Shown here: in pieces, positions 29,501-41,378 of the stretch | Numbering within the stretch: the first letter of the stretch is position 1 | Layout: each line of letters begins with the position of its first letter | NCBI RefSeq assembly: GCF_037975245.1 | Contig: NC_092566.1 | Coordinates: 14,312,501 to 14,376,500, forward strand | DNA length: 64,000 nucleotides | DNA from: Apostichopus japonicus | Lineage: Eukaryota; Echinodermata; Holothuroidea; Aspidochirotida; Stichopodidae | Reading direction: 5' to 3' | Translations under genes and position numbers: made by a program | The notes under the pieces: model-generated | Databases searched by the model: none | What the model saw: only the letters and a program-made list of their open reading frames with translations | What the model was told of the DNA's origin: nothing

Positions 29501-32500
29501 ATATTATGTATAGGGACAACAAAATCTGCTGATAATATGATATCATATGATTAGTGGCATAGCCAGTATGTAGCACTGTAGGCCCGGGCCTACACCTTTT
29601 TTGGCCTAGGTATCTTATTTTTTAAAAACACCCATAATTCAAGACCATAAGCTTGCTGGACGAGTTTAAGGAAAAACTATTGAAATGAACGTAGCAAGAA
29701 TATGGCTAAAGTAAGTGACCTATTCTTCTGCCATCTAGGCTGTCATTTCTATCACGTGCCGTTTCATTCAACACTCTACCCGCCGAAAAAGACTAGGATC
29801 CGATCTTGTCAGTTTTTTTTACATCTAGTTAAGAACCCGTTTACGCAAATAATATTTCAGTTGAGAAAACAGTTGAGAAATTTGCATCAGATGGCAATCG
29901 TCGGAGAGCTCTCGCCTTCTCTTATTAGGCTAACTTAAACATTTACTAGCTACAGTTGTATCAAAAACAATTACTGGCTATAGTTGTATCAAAGACATTG
30001 CTGGCCTATCTTTGTATCTACAAGTATCAGAAGTTGAAAAGTAAGACTACTCTGGACATGTATACCTTGCTAATTTTAAATGCATTATGTAGTATATTGA
30101 ATTACGTGTGTACTATTTTAACTCGGTTGTTTTTTGGGTTTAAAAGTGATATTGAATGAGGTGTCTCAAGTTAGTAAGATGCCAGGGAACCAGAATGAAC
30201 ACTCGGGAAGGGCCGTTTTCGGCCATCGGGGGGGGGGGGGTTTAAAACCAAAAATGTTCTTGTACGCTCCGCGCCAACCGATAGTGGCGCTCCGCTCAGA
30301 TAGTCTTGCCTACAACTTTGAAAAATCCATATCAATCGCAAAAAGTGCTCCCCCCCTTTCAAATTCCTGGCTACGCCGCTGACTGCCACGTGTTGAAATC
30401 AGTAAAAGATCATAAAAGTGAAACGTGATTTTACTTCCTTAACAGAGTATGTTAATAATTTACGAACCGTTCTTCAAATATGGATGAGTTATATGAAGTG
30501 ATATTGTTTTCATTTCCTTCGTCGGCGGCAAAAGGTTTCAATGGTGCAAATGTACTGCCACGTGTTAAAATCAGTAAAAGATCATACAAGTGAAACGTAC
30601 GTGATTTAACTTCCTGAACAGAGTACTAAATAATTGACGAACCTTTTTGCAAATATGGATGGGTTAAATGAAGTGATATTGCTTTCATTTCCTGCGTCGG
30701 CGGCAAAATGTTTCAATGGTGCTGCGTTACATCTGAAAAAGCAGAAGAATGGAAAATATGAAGCTTGGAATTGGTGGGTTATACTGATAGAAATGTAACA
30801 ATGCTAAGCCAATCAGTCTTATCCATATATATTGGTATACTGTTACGGCTGGATTGGTCAGTTAGATCACAAACCATAGCCTACTGTAGGCCTATATATA
30901 TATATATAGACGTTTGATTGATTGGCGTCTATCTTGGCGCAGGGTACTCTGTCCGGTGGAGATAGCGAAGCATAGGTGAGAATTAATTGAGACTAGTGGA
31001 ATGTACTATATAAGGTACGCATCCGTAGTACACAATGACCGTTAGGTCAATTCGCATTATCGCTATACACGCCGGTTCGCGTTGCTAGGCCCACTGGACG
31101 CATGCGCAGTATGTACTTGCGTCAGAACAACGTCCGGTTATTCAGCATTGTAAAGCCTAATTATTGTAATAATTCTTATCTTATTTGCGCAGTTACATAG
31201 AACTGAGACCTTTTACTGAGACCTTTTTTATAGTTACATGTAAACTTATGTACAGCAAGTATTTTACAAAAAAAATAGTAGTATTTTTACCTCCAATGAA
31301 AATGTACAGGAATATCCTGTAAAAGTTTCCAAAATATGTCGTTTTTTTATACTGTTAAACTGAATTTCTAGTTAGTGCTTTGTTTAGCCCATCGTTGGAT
31401 GAACTCTCCATACAGCCTCGTGTATTGCTTGAATCATACCGCCGTTCTTTTATTATCCTGTGATAAACGCACGGTTGACTGTTGCTTAACCCCAAAGTAA
31501 TATCGAGTTAGGCAAATCTATTTGATTTCTTACATACATATATATATGAAACGGCATACTACATTTATTTTGTTTTTACCGACATAACTGAGCTGTTAAA
31601 TTGTAACATACTGATATACTGATTATATACTGATACACAATACTGACTTTTCTTCTGCTATTCTAAAAGAGATTATATTCTGTATTTATCATGATAAATC
31701 AATGTAGTGTTTTCTGCTAGGGGGTGGTGTTATTGACATATCTTGTTGGTCCATGCACATGGTAATGGTATCTACAGTAATCTATATAAAATTGGGTCTC
31801 TCTATGTAGGCTTTACATGTATCAATAAATCAACGACACCTATTGGAACTAACATTTATGCATCTTTAGATCAGCTGAGTCAAAGCGCCGATGTCAGCAA
31901 GGTGAATATTAGCGAAAATGTCACAGATTAGTCACCACATTTGAGTACTACTGACAATTAGCTTATACATATATATTCCAACTACCTTACCTGTACACGA
32001 AATCAGCATCATCGATTTGTTTGCCACAATTAGAATGCAGGAGAGAACCACTGTTTCCTATCACGTGACACCGGTTTAATCTATCAAATGTAGAGTTCTA
32101 AACATGAAAAAATAATATGAATACAGATATGGAAGCAATAAAAAAAATCACTATAAAATATTGACTTACTGAATTAAGAATATATGAAAGCTTTCTAGGC
32201 TGTATGCATGCTATACACACACAAATCTAATTATGCAAAAACGGGAAGGTGTTTGGAACAAGAATTAGGTGATAGATATTTTTTGCAGTTAAGATGGCCT
32301 ACCTAAATTGAAGATCGATGAAGGTATTTAATTATACGTCATATTAAAAGGCATCACATGACATTGTATATATCATATGCAATTGTTATCTATTCATTTT
32401 CGACGGGCATATGACAAGTTCTGGTTTCGAACCCGTACAAGCCGTATTTATAACGGCCTGTATTTAAATCGCTTTCAAAGTGCTCCGAACTATAATTGGG

Positions 32501-35500
32501 TCATTACTTTGGTGACAAGAAAACTGTCAACAGTCTTGCTTAAAAGTGCTTTACTTCTGTCACTAAATATTATCTGAAAACCAGATCTGACAAAGATCAT
32601 ATGAAGGCACACAAATATATACATTGGATTTCAATGAACCTTAAAATCGAAGAGCTACATTTGCTAATTGCTATTTTACCTGCAATATGAGTCTAACAAG
32701 GTGATGTTTTCACTCTGTACGTTGAAAGGTTGACTTTTGCGCATTTAACCGCATTGATTGCATTGCAGGACACATGAGTATACCGTCCTGAAGATTACAT
32801 TCAGCTGTATTGATTTTTTCATTTCTTCTGGATGGCAAAGAGTCTTCACAAATTGTAATCAATGTTGACTAAGTGCAGCACATTCTATGCATAATCTTCG
32901 TTTTAACCGATTGTTGATATTTTAAAATCTACTTAGACTATCCCTTACATATTTCTGTTACCTTTGGTAGTTTCGTATACACTGACCATATTTAAACACA
33001 AAACCTCTTCGAAGTTTCCTACAAACGACTCGAGTATCAGGATCGAGGAAAACAGAAGTCAAGCAATAATTTACACATAAGTTACTTTCCAGGCACATAA
33101 TTAAAGATATATTACAAAGGTATATAATATGACACTTATATTGACAAGAAAGTTGATAGTCAAACGAACAGACTAGTGTGTGACTTCTTCATCATAGCTA
33201 GTAACATTGCAAGTGCAGAAGCTTAATTGTCAGTGCTTCAATTCTGAAAGTGGCCAGAACCTACATCTATCAATATCTACCAATTATTGTACGTTATAGG
33301 CCTTCTACCCTACACTGTTAAATTTAGAGGAAATATTTTATGGTCTGTCGATCCTTTGTACCCAGGCCCGACTTCAGGGTATTGCAGAGGAAGAAATATT
33401 TATCAGACCATGAAGACATCAGTTAGAGACAGATATGGATGCAATAAAAAAATCAGTATAAAATATTGACTTACTGAATTAAGAATATATGAAAGGTGTA
33501 TATAATTATGCTATAAACACACATCTAATTATGCAAAATCCGGAAGTTGTTTGGAAGAAGAATTAGGGGATAAACATTTTTGCAGCTTTGATGGCCTAAC
33601 CAAGTTGAGTTTATGATACGTCAAATTAAAATGCGACCACACAACAGGGTATATATAATACGATTTTTTTAAATAATAATTATTATAATTTTTTGATATC
33701 AACGTGCATCTGGCAAGTTCTGGATTCGAACCCGTATATTCCGTATTTATAAAGGCCTGTAATATGAGTCGCTTTTAAAGTGCTCGAAACTATAATTGAT
33801 TTCGTACTTTGGTGACATGAACACTGTCAAAAGTCTTATGTTGTTTAAAAGTGCGTTGCTATTTGTCACTAAATTTTATCTAAAGATCAAATCATCAGCA
33901 TGTTTGAAAGGCAAACAAACATACATAATGGAAAATATATATATATATATATATATATGTATAATTGATATTGTAGTGAGTTGGAAAATCCAGAACAGTG
34001 AAAAAACTTCCAGCCTCCACCGGGATTCGAACCCGGGCCTCCCGCTTTATATGCGGACACACTAACCAGTAGGCTATGGACGCTGATTGTATGTCCACAG
34101 GTTTGAAACCGGTAAGGAAGGTCGTTATTCCACTGTAGGCGTTTGTCACCTGTATCAAACAATACTAGTTCTGTTTTGGTGACATATTTGCCTTGCTTCA
34201 GAGATCAAACTGATGCTAACCAACTCGAAATCATTTGTGATATCCTAAAGCCGGATCTCGAAAGAGATACTTTGAACAGACTTTTGTTAATGAAACAGAG
34301 GTGAACGACAAAGCAAATGAATATATATATATATATAATTGAAGTGAGTTGGAAAATCCAGAACAGTGAAAAACCTTCCAGCCTCCACCGGGATTCGAAC
34401 CCGTGCCTCCCGCTTCATATGTAAACACTCTAACCACTAGGCTATGGACGCGGCTGACGGTTGCAGGTAAAAAATTGCATTTCACTTTTCGGATATTTTC
34501 TTTACACAGAATTTGCAGTCGAAATGCCAATGTCTGTTTTTCTCAGCATAAAGCGGTCTTGATGTAAACTACAGTACATAACGTTCTAACATTTATCTTC
34601 ACAACCAGCATGTAATTGAGGCCAGTTTTTATTTCATCCAGTCTAAATAATTCCTTTTCAAAACTATACAGTGAAATATATTGGATTTCCAAGCACTTGT
34701 AATTAATACAGCCTCACTAGATTAGATTATCGAAAAAGAACGATCGTAAACACTGGTACTATAAGGTTACATGTGTGTTTACCCTTATGAAAAGCAATTC
34801 GGTTTGATTCTGGGGCGAGATCGAGGTAAGTATTTGCGTGACAAATAATTTAGATTGACCGAGGGGTAAGAATGTGTAACAGCCTTAGCTACAAGTGTTC
34901 CGGACGATACTTAGTATCGTTGCACTAGCATCCCTACAATAACGCCACAATGTGAATGCTGTATTCTGTGACAACCTTGTGTGAATGAATAGATGGGTGA
35001 CACAGTATAATTACCTTCATGGACTTTTCTCGGTGTTACCCATTTAGTTTACTGGTGCACGTAACTATTAATACTCTTAAAATACGTGGAATAATGCAAA
35101 CTCTTGATTCCATGTATATCTTTCTGTATTAACACGTAACGACGAGTTGAACACGTTTGATGATCCAACAACACTAATTTATATCAAGCAAGTCACCTTA
35201 TAGGTGACATTTATGGGATGTAAGAAGCTGATAGGCAAACAAACAGACTAATCAGTTACTTCTTCAAACAGTCGCCATCTCGTGATCCCTATGAGCAATG
35301 TGTTTCTCATCTATTCATGTAACGCTCTATATTTGGCTATGATGTTGTACTTTCGGTTTACGAACCAATATGTATGGTCAAGTGGCCTTTGACCTCGGGT
35401 AGTACCAGGGTACTCACTGTTCATAAACGACAAATAGCTGAATCATGTGTAATCTTTAGCGTAATATTGTGTAATTTTGTTCAGTGTAGGCCCAAAATAT

Positions 35501-38500
35501 CGCAAACATTGGTTATCTACCACTGACATTATTGTAAGTTATGAAAGGCCTACTACCCTACACTGCTAAATTTAGAGGGAAGATTTTATGATCCGGCGAC
35601 CCTTTGATCCCAGGTGCGACTTAAGGGTATTGCAGCGGAAAAAATATTGATCAGACCATGAAGACAACAATTATAGACATGTATTATCTACAGATTGAAA
35701 TTCTAATGATCACTATTGGTCAAGTAACATCTGACATATGGTCTGGTATACTAACTCCACCTCTTCCATTGTGAACAATTTCCACGTCATAGCAGCTCCC
35801 GTGTATAACATCCAGTTGCAAAAATCATTAATACCACGATTTGCAACTAATAACCACCTGTTGATGATGTATGGGTATATGGTTATTATTTATGGTAAAA
35901 AACGTTGGTTAGAGAAGGTGTTGAATGATGATCATATTTTCCTAGGTCTTTTCTCTCAGTCTATTTCTCTTACCTTTGGTAGTTTATCGTACACTGACGA
36001 TGTATCAAAGGATCCCTTCGTAGATGCGTAATATCTCAATTTATGACCTTTTGGAGAATTTTCTTTGGTCAAATACAATAATCTGGTCACATTTGTGCCC
36101 AACTCCTTGTAGATTTCGGTTCTGTTAAAGATAATAATAAAGAATAGTTGATTTAGATCTCAAACCGATACATGAGAAGACACTAAAACCAATAAAATAC
36201 TTCCTATCATTATCCTGTGACTGTTTTATCTCACTATTGTACGACTCACAGCGGCGCAACGCCAGGAAGTTGATAGTGGGAGATCTCACGGGCCCCGAGC
36301 CTATCCAAAAACGGTGTACACATAGCAAATTGCGTTAAAAAAGACAGGTTTAATACAATCACAATGTGCATAGAAAGCGAATCTCGTTGTGCATCTGTTG
36401 TTATGCTAAGAAAATACATTTACTATATTAGAACAGAACTTTTTGTACAGCAGGCACATGTTAGTTTTAAAGTTGAAGAGGTAAATAATTGACTAGGCCT
36501 AACACTAGATTAATTACACTATCCCGAGGCTCATTCAAAATGGTTCTATGGTAAGACAAAGCCCCAGCCCTCAGAAAATGGTTTCTCCCCGTGCTAGCAT
36601 TTACTCTATGCGCTCACTTTAAGGGGTCCATCCTCATGCTTGGCCTCTGAACGAACAGTAACTACGCCGTAACCCTATGCAAGCGATCAACGCTTCTTTT
36701 AAATTGGTTAAACATCCCAAAACTGCATGTTTTGGATTTGTGTTGGATTTGTTTACCATTCAAGAGAAAAGGGCTGTGCCGGAATACCCCCTATGGTCAT
36801 CTGTATGTTCACGCTTGGACCGTGCAGTGTATATTATAATCTACAACATAAAGGGTTACATAACATACTACAAAGTATTGGCACGGTTAGAGTACTGTTG
36901 GTCGAAGCCCGAGAAAGCTCTTGGCACGGTAGAGTTTGTGTCCATTATATTGGACTAGAACATCCCTTCGTTTACGGTTATATGAAAGACCAAGTGTTCA
37001 GGTAATTATATCTTACAATTGCTGGATCTCAAAAAAATCTGAAACATTTTCTAAACTATTTACATGTAGATAAATTAGTGACGTACAACAATCACCTATG
37101 CAAATGAATATCTGAGAGTATTCTTAGCATATAGGTTATGAAGGAGAATACATAATTTTGAAAATGTATTGTCCTTTAGAGTTGCTAAAGTTAATGTGTG
37201 ACTTTATCTCGTCAAAATTTATCATTGTCTTTCAAATTATTTATATATTAATCAATTTCGTAACACTGAAAGTGAATCTGAGTTTCTTGACGTTTACCCG
37301 TTCTAGTCCAGTCTGCTCATACGCAGTTATACGACCAAGTCACGACTCATTATATAAATTTAAATAGTTCAATTTCAAGTTTATTTCTGATATGTTTGTA
37401 CAAGATCAATACAAAACTAACATTTCACATTAGGGTAACATATTGAGGACACTAGAAAAACATCTCAGCTAGTGACCAAGTAGAAATAAGACGGAAAGAA
37501 ACACTTAAATTACATTCAGAGGGGAAAGAAAATTAGAGTGTGGTATTTAAAGAATAAAGTTTAAAATTCAACATGCTTACATGTATCTGTTGAGAAGATC
37601 ATCCTTGAGTTGACATGGAAACGACTTAAGAAACTTAGCAGATTTAACAGATTGAGACAAAGACTGCATTAGATTGTAAATGTTTTTGTTAACAACCAAT
37701 TTGCAATGCTGATTGTGATGATACGCTACTTTAAATAAATTACTATTACTAGTTATGATGGAGAAATTAAAAACATCAGAATGGCTTAAAACAGCAGAAA
37801 TACATTTGGAAACTTGTTATTGCAATGGTTATAAACAAATCCATATTATAGTAATGGATTTCCTTGATCATACCCATTTTTTTCTCTGTTTAAGAGTTAA
37901 GTCGTATAACGTCTAGGTTTCTTCACAAAAATATTATTTTATTTATATTTTTGTAGGGTTTGAAGCTGTTTGAAATACCAAACATTACTAGACATCTTTG
38001 AGTGAAACAAGTTAACAATAAAACCAAGGTCTTGCCTGTTCAATATTTCCTTCTTTCGTTATTGAAGATGGATCCGTATATATGGGAAATATAATACAAA
38101 GCAAACACATCTTGTGAAAACAATGAAGTACATCTATCAAAACTAAACTTTTGCACTAATCTGTCTTTTGAACTTTGAAGTTTGAACGCATATATCTTAG
38201 ACCCCGCCACCCCCACGAAACCGAAACAAAACAGTGGAATAGAAAGAGCGGGAGGTGAAGCCAGAGAGGTGGGTGGGGAGAGAGGCGGAGAGAGAGAAAG
38301 AGAAACCAGAGTTATCAGTGACAATGTATCCTTTCTAAAAATAGCAGCATATTTGTTAATGAATAGTAATTTGCATCAGTTTCTTTCTATAGCTTATAGA
38401 ATAGAGAGCTAATTGATCATGCGTAGCATTACATTATTTCAGACAACAGCTTGAATATTGTAGGTGGAATGAGGTGGTTATTTGTCAGTTCTTACAAACA

Positions 38501-41142
38501 TGTTACGGTGTCAGTAATAACACGCTGGCCTAATTGTGTAACATTCTGTAGTAGTGTTTCTTGATGTAGCATATTACATTGAACACTTCTTGACACGGCT
38601 GTTCAAACTAATTTAATCGTTAGTAACATGAAGACACATAAAAGCATGAATTTCCATTTTTGTATTGGTTTTAAAATGTTACATGAAGCTGTTTAAATTC
38701 TGTTGGTGTCAGCTTTGTCACAAAAAAAAGTTTGTCATTTTTAAAGTTTCACATAAAGAAAAACTATTAGGTGAACAGAGAGGCCGACGGTTGCCAATGT
38801 GTTTAACTATTTGTTAAAATATGACCAAACCAACATATTATTATATTTGGTAATATCAATATGCATCAGTTCTATGATTGCGTTCAATATTCTTCAATGC
38901 AAGTGTGACCATCTCTTCTTAATATGTAGCCCCTTTGTCTCGTCTTTTCAATATTTCCTTCTTTCGTTATTGAAGATGAATCCGTATATATGGGAAATAT
39001 AATACAAAGCAAACGTATCTTGTGAAAACACGGAAGTACATCTATCAAATTGAAATCTTGGCACTTATCTATTTAACGCATATATATGAGAACCCTCCCC
39101 CCTTCCCCACGAAACCAAAAGACAATGGAATAGACAAAGAGGGAGGTGAAGCTAGAGAGACGGAGGTGGAGAGAGAGGCGGAGGGGGAGAGAGCGAAACC
39201 AGAATAATCGGTGATAATATATCCTTTTCTAAAAATAGCAACCTATTTTTAATAAAAAAGTTACCAACATATATACATAAACACAAGCACGTGAACAGTA
39301 ATTTACATCAGTTTCTTTCAATAGCTTATAGAATAGAAAGCTAATTGATAATGCGTAGCATTACATTATATCAGACAGCAGCTTGAATATTGTAGGTGAA
39401 AAGGAGGTTGTTATTTGTCAGTTCTTACAAACGTCTCACAGTGTCAGTAATAACATGTTTGCATAATATATATGTATATATTTAATTTCTTACTAAACTT
39501 TTAAGAGAGTTGAGATGGGTGCGCTTTCATTCTTTTTGCCACCGCCATATCGATCAAAATCGCTATTTCCTTCGCCTTTGGTGACGTTATTATACGGTAT
39601 AATTCCTCTTATTTGACGTATTATTGCTGTATATAAGTCATGTTTCACTGACCTGAATGATTCTACATTTGTTTTGTTGAAAGAGTGTTCAAGTTGCAAA
39701 ATCTTTCCGTAGAGCAAGAGACTTTCGTTCAGGTCACTCAGGACCGCGACTCTTCTGTAGATATTGCTGTAATAAAATTTTATAAAATTCACGTGAACTC
39801 TGAAAAATCGGTGTTTGGATTTACCAATGAAATCTAAGGCATTTAAATAGTGCTATTTGTACTATGTATTGCAGGTCCGTACACAGGATTTCAAAAGTAG
39901 AGCTAGGGAGGGGGGGGGGGAGGGGAGTAGGGGAGGAATACACCCGACTGCTTTAAGTACGAGCAAGAATCCCTATGAGTGAGGCCAAAAGCAAATCCAA
40001 GCACGTAGCTTGCGTCTGAAGTATTTGTCATTCCATGTACACACTGCAGGAAGGCAATTGCAGTGGTCGCTGCCAACATTAATTTAAACCAATGTAGTGT
40101 ACAGAAATATATATTGAAAAGATCATTGCTGAACCATGGTTTCTTTTGATATCGCCAAAAATGTTTACTGTGGTAACTATAACAACCTTCCTCGAGGGCC
40201 ATGGCCCTCACCTCCATTGCCAGTCTATGCCCGGAAAACATTTAGTCGTTCAGTCAGTACTTCAAGTGTATTTATAAGCAAAAGATACATTTGGACACCG
40301 CATATAATTATAGACTTAATTAATAGTCTAAATGTGCCTCAGAATGCCACCATTTTACGGCAAACTTTGGGAAAGGAACCTCATACGCTTCTTCTTGTGA
40401 GACCGCTTCATCTATCCTGGCAGGGCTACGCATCTCCTGTATAAAATCCTTGATCTGCCTACGGCCACTTATATAGAGGGCCTTAAAGGTTCATGCCGTT
40501 ACCTACCTCAGTCGGAGAAAGTTAGGATCCCCTTCCCCCTCAACAAGGCACACGCCATTGCCTTCACATAGCCTAACTTGTCAATTGATGAATATGCATC
40601 AGGGTTCTAATTAACCAACGACACCAACCACTTACCGTTCTGCCTTTAAATATTGTCCGAAACTCCATCAATAATTGCGCAAGAAACGGCTTTCAACCAA
40701 CTACAGGAAACGAAAGATCTTGCATTTTTGTTGACGAACCCCGATATTTTGAATCGTTTTTAGTGTCTTCCATTTCAGTACGTTTTAACTTTCATATTAG
40801 AAAAAGGATTCAAGACAATTTACTTGCAAGTTCTCTTTGGTTCTTTTTCGCAGAACAAGCAAGCAGACGGAAGAAGAAGAAGAAGAAGGAAAAAGAGAAT
40901 GAAGCAAACAACTACTGCATCGTTTTGATTCTTTCTTACCTTTCCTCGCCTGCATGTTTGCGTTGAAAGTTGCCTTCTTCACTGATGTTCACGTTCACCC
41001 AAGGGATGTGCATATCGTCATAAATTCTACTTATATGAGGTATTACGTAAAATTCGACAGACAACCATCCGATGGCTACAACCCAAGTAGCACATAATGT
41101 TAGAAAAATTGTAATACGTTTCATTCGAAAAAGGCTTTCCAT
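26358..41142 (-). CDS. Gene C: complete ST8Sia-type alpha-2,8-sialyltransferase
   Basis: Seven minus-strand exons (41142-40940, 39766-39653, 36121-35974, 32097-31991, 30732-30643, 27076-26841, 26599-26358) join into 1,140 nt, 379 residues plus stop. All introns have GT..AG ends, with phases 2, 2, 0, 2, 2, 1. The protein is type II: cytosolic tail 1-9, anchor about 10-29, stem, and a lumenal catalytic domain. Motif L starts at Cys165 (CHVIGNSGSLLHSNCG). Motif S covers about 270-310 and includes LSTG. Motif III is HYFD at 337-340. Motif VS is H353-x4-E358. A C-terminal GKC provides the conserved cysteine. About ten N-glycosylation sequons are present. The length fits ST8Sia enzymes (roughly 350-380 residues). 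Such enzymes transfer sialic acid from CMP-sialic acid to a terminal sialic acid in the Golgi. Whether glycolipid or glycoprotein is used cannot be told. The introns hold an hAT insertion, a dead exon 5 copy and tandem duplications, yet every exon is intact. Confidence 0.92.
26841..27076 (-). CDS. Gene C exon 6, first part of motif S
   Basis: 236 nt, acceptor CACTTACAG, donor ACAG|GTAAGC, phase 1 at the end. It encodes DMKQYHGYLWGACLNF, VLGHPDHFKYFNGFW and ends GRLSTG, the ST8Sia motif S core. It is the same size as gene D exon 6. Confidence 0.92.
28880..30381. mobile_element. hAT element in gene C intron, 8-bp duplication ACTGCCAC
   Basis: 1,502 bp. The ends are CAGGGACGTAGCCA and, reversed, CAGCGGCGTAGCCA. 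ACTGCCAC flanks both sides exactly (28872-28879 and 30382-30389). It lies in the intron between gene C exons 5 and 6. It shares internal blocks with the 20795-21447 MITE (GCCAGGGAACCAGAATGAAC) and carries the hairpin module at about 30255-30305. No transposase domain is recognised. Confidence 0.88.
30468..30547 (-). pseudogene. Partial, dead copy of gene C exon 5
   Basis: 80 nt matching exon 5 ([20 protein letters not shown], then SSIFEE), ending with a donor-like GTTCGT but with the 5' end and acceptor replaced. It arose by a 172-bp tandem duplication (30382-30553 versus about 30554-30725). With no acceptor it should be skipped. Confidence 0.85.
30643..30732 (-). CDS. Gene C exon 5, end of motif L
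   Basis: 90 nt, acceptor TTTTTCAG, donor AAG|GTTCGT. It encodes CNAAPLKHFAADAGNESNIT and NPSIFAK. Compared with genes B and D, the Lys of AKSN or TKSN is Glu (NESN). Confidence 0.9.
31991..32097 (-). CDS. Gene C exon 4, start of motif L
   Basis: 107 nt, acceptor CATGTTTAG, donor CAG|GTAAGG. It encodes NSTFDRLNRCHVIGNSGSLL and HSNCGKQIDDADFVYR, with the diagnostic motif L residues intact. Confidence 0.92.
32120..33890. repeat. Duplicated intron block, offset about 1.3 kb
   Basis: Sequence at about 32120-32600 (ATATGGAAGCAATAAAAAAA onward) recurs diverged at about 33428-33890. Both copies carry a GGTTTCGAACCC or GATTCGAACCC box. A neighbouring block at 33285-33425 recurs at about 35533-35670. 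All lie in gene C intron 3, which therefore grew by segmental duplication. Confidence 0.75.
33938..33958. repeat. (TA)n microsatellite
   Basis: About ten TA units beside a tRNA-like repeat. Confidence 0.85.
34013..34083 (-). repeat. tRNA-like repeat (71 nt), intron of gene C
   Basis: The minus strand folds as a near-tRNA. The acceptor arms GCGTCCA and TGGAGGC pair at six of seven positions. The T arm CCGGG-TTCGAAT-CCCGG is perfect. An anticodon-like stem CCGC..GCGG encloses the loop ATATAAA (ATA triplet, Tyr-like). It is embedded in a longer repeated unit whose 3' tail reads TTCACTGTTCTGGATTTTCC, so it is a tRNA-derived repeat rather than a tRNA gene. Confidence 0.75.
34381..34451 (-). repeat. 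Second tRNA-like repeat in the same unit array
   Basis: A diverged copy of the 34013-34083 element, 368 bp away in the same orientation with the same flanking unit. The anticodon-stem sequence has changed (ACATATGAAGCG), so the fold is weaker. Confidence 0.7.
35974..36121 (-). CDS. Gene C exon 3
   Basis: 148 nt, acceptor TCTTTAACAG, donor AAG|GTAAGA. It encodes EIYKELGTNVTRLLYLTKEN and ends SVYDKLPK, parallel to exon 3 of genes B and D. Confidence 0.9.
38038..39460. repeat. Tandem duplication, about 0.91 kb offset
   Basis: 38038-38530 and about 38946-39460 are diverged copies. Both begin with CAATATTTCCTTCTTTCGTT and contain a purine-rich GGCGGAG/GAGAGA tract. They lie between gene C exons 2 and 3. 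Confidence 0.85.
39653..39766 (-). CDS. Gene C exon 2
   Basis: 114 nt, acceptor TTTTATTACAG, donor CAG|GTCAGT; stem region SNIYRRVAVLSDLNESLLLY. An alternative acceptor (TTTTTCAG, exon start 39799) would add 33 nt in frame, 11 residues. I chose the inner site because its length matches gene B and because it is the acceptor that keeps genes B and D in frame. Confidence 0.82.
40940..41142 (-). CDS. Gene C exon 1
   Basis: 203 nt from ATG at 41142 to donor AAG|GTAAGA. It encodes MESLFRMKR followed by a hydrophobic anchor (ITIFLTLCATWVVAIGW). A second ATG at 41124 (MKR) would also leave a usable anchor. I prefer the first because it gives the same exon length as gene B. Confidence 0.88.
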
Positions 41143-41263
41143 GTTTGCTATGCTTCCAATGACGTAGTGTTCCGTATACACGACCTTGCTTGATCGACAT
41201 GCATAACGTTATATGTTATTCATATGAAACGTAATCGACTAAGACATTACCGTTATCATATAC

Positions 41264-41378
41264 TCGTCATGTTGAACATATTACGGGAGCCCATTAGAGC
41301 CATGAAGCTGACTAAATGGTCGAAATCCAGCACCAAATATGTTTACTGAATGACGTGCTAATGGTTCGTATAGAACAG
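41264..41378. repeat. Duplicated block upstream of gene C, proximal copy
   Basis: ATATACTCGTCATGTTGAAC onward, about 120 bp upstream of the gene C start codon, recurs in the same orientation at 46079-46200. The two copies bracket a 4.8-kb segment that includes the satellite array. Confidence 0.85.

Noticed and set aside
34013-34083. Functional tRNA-Tyr gene
   Set aside because: The fold has an acceptor mismatch and a weak D arm, and the core is embedded in a longer repeat present several times; a tRNA-derived repeat explains it better.
40136-40444. 102-residue plus-strand frame inside gene C intron 1
   Set aside because: No recognised family, no supporting splice structure, and an overlapping frame of similar size exists on the other strand.
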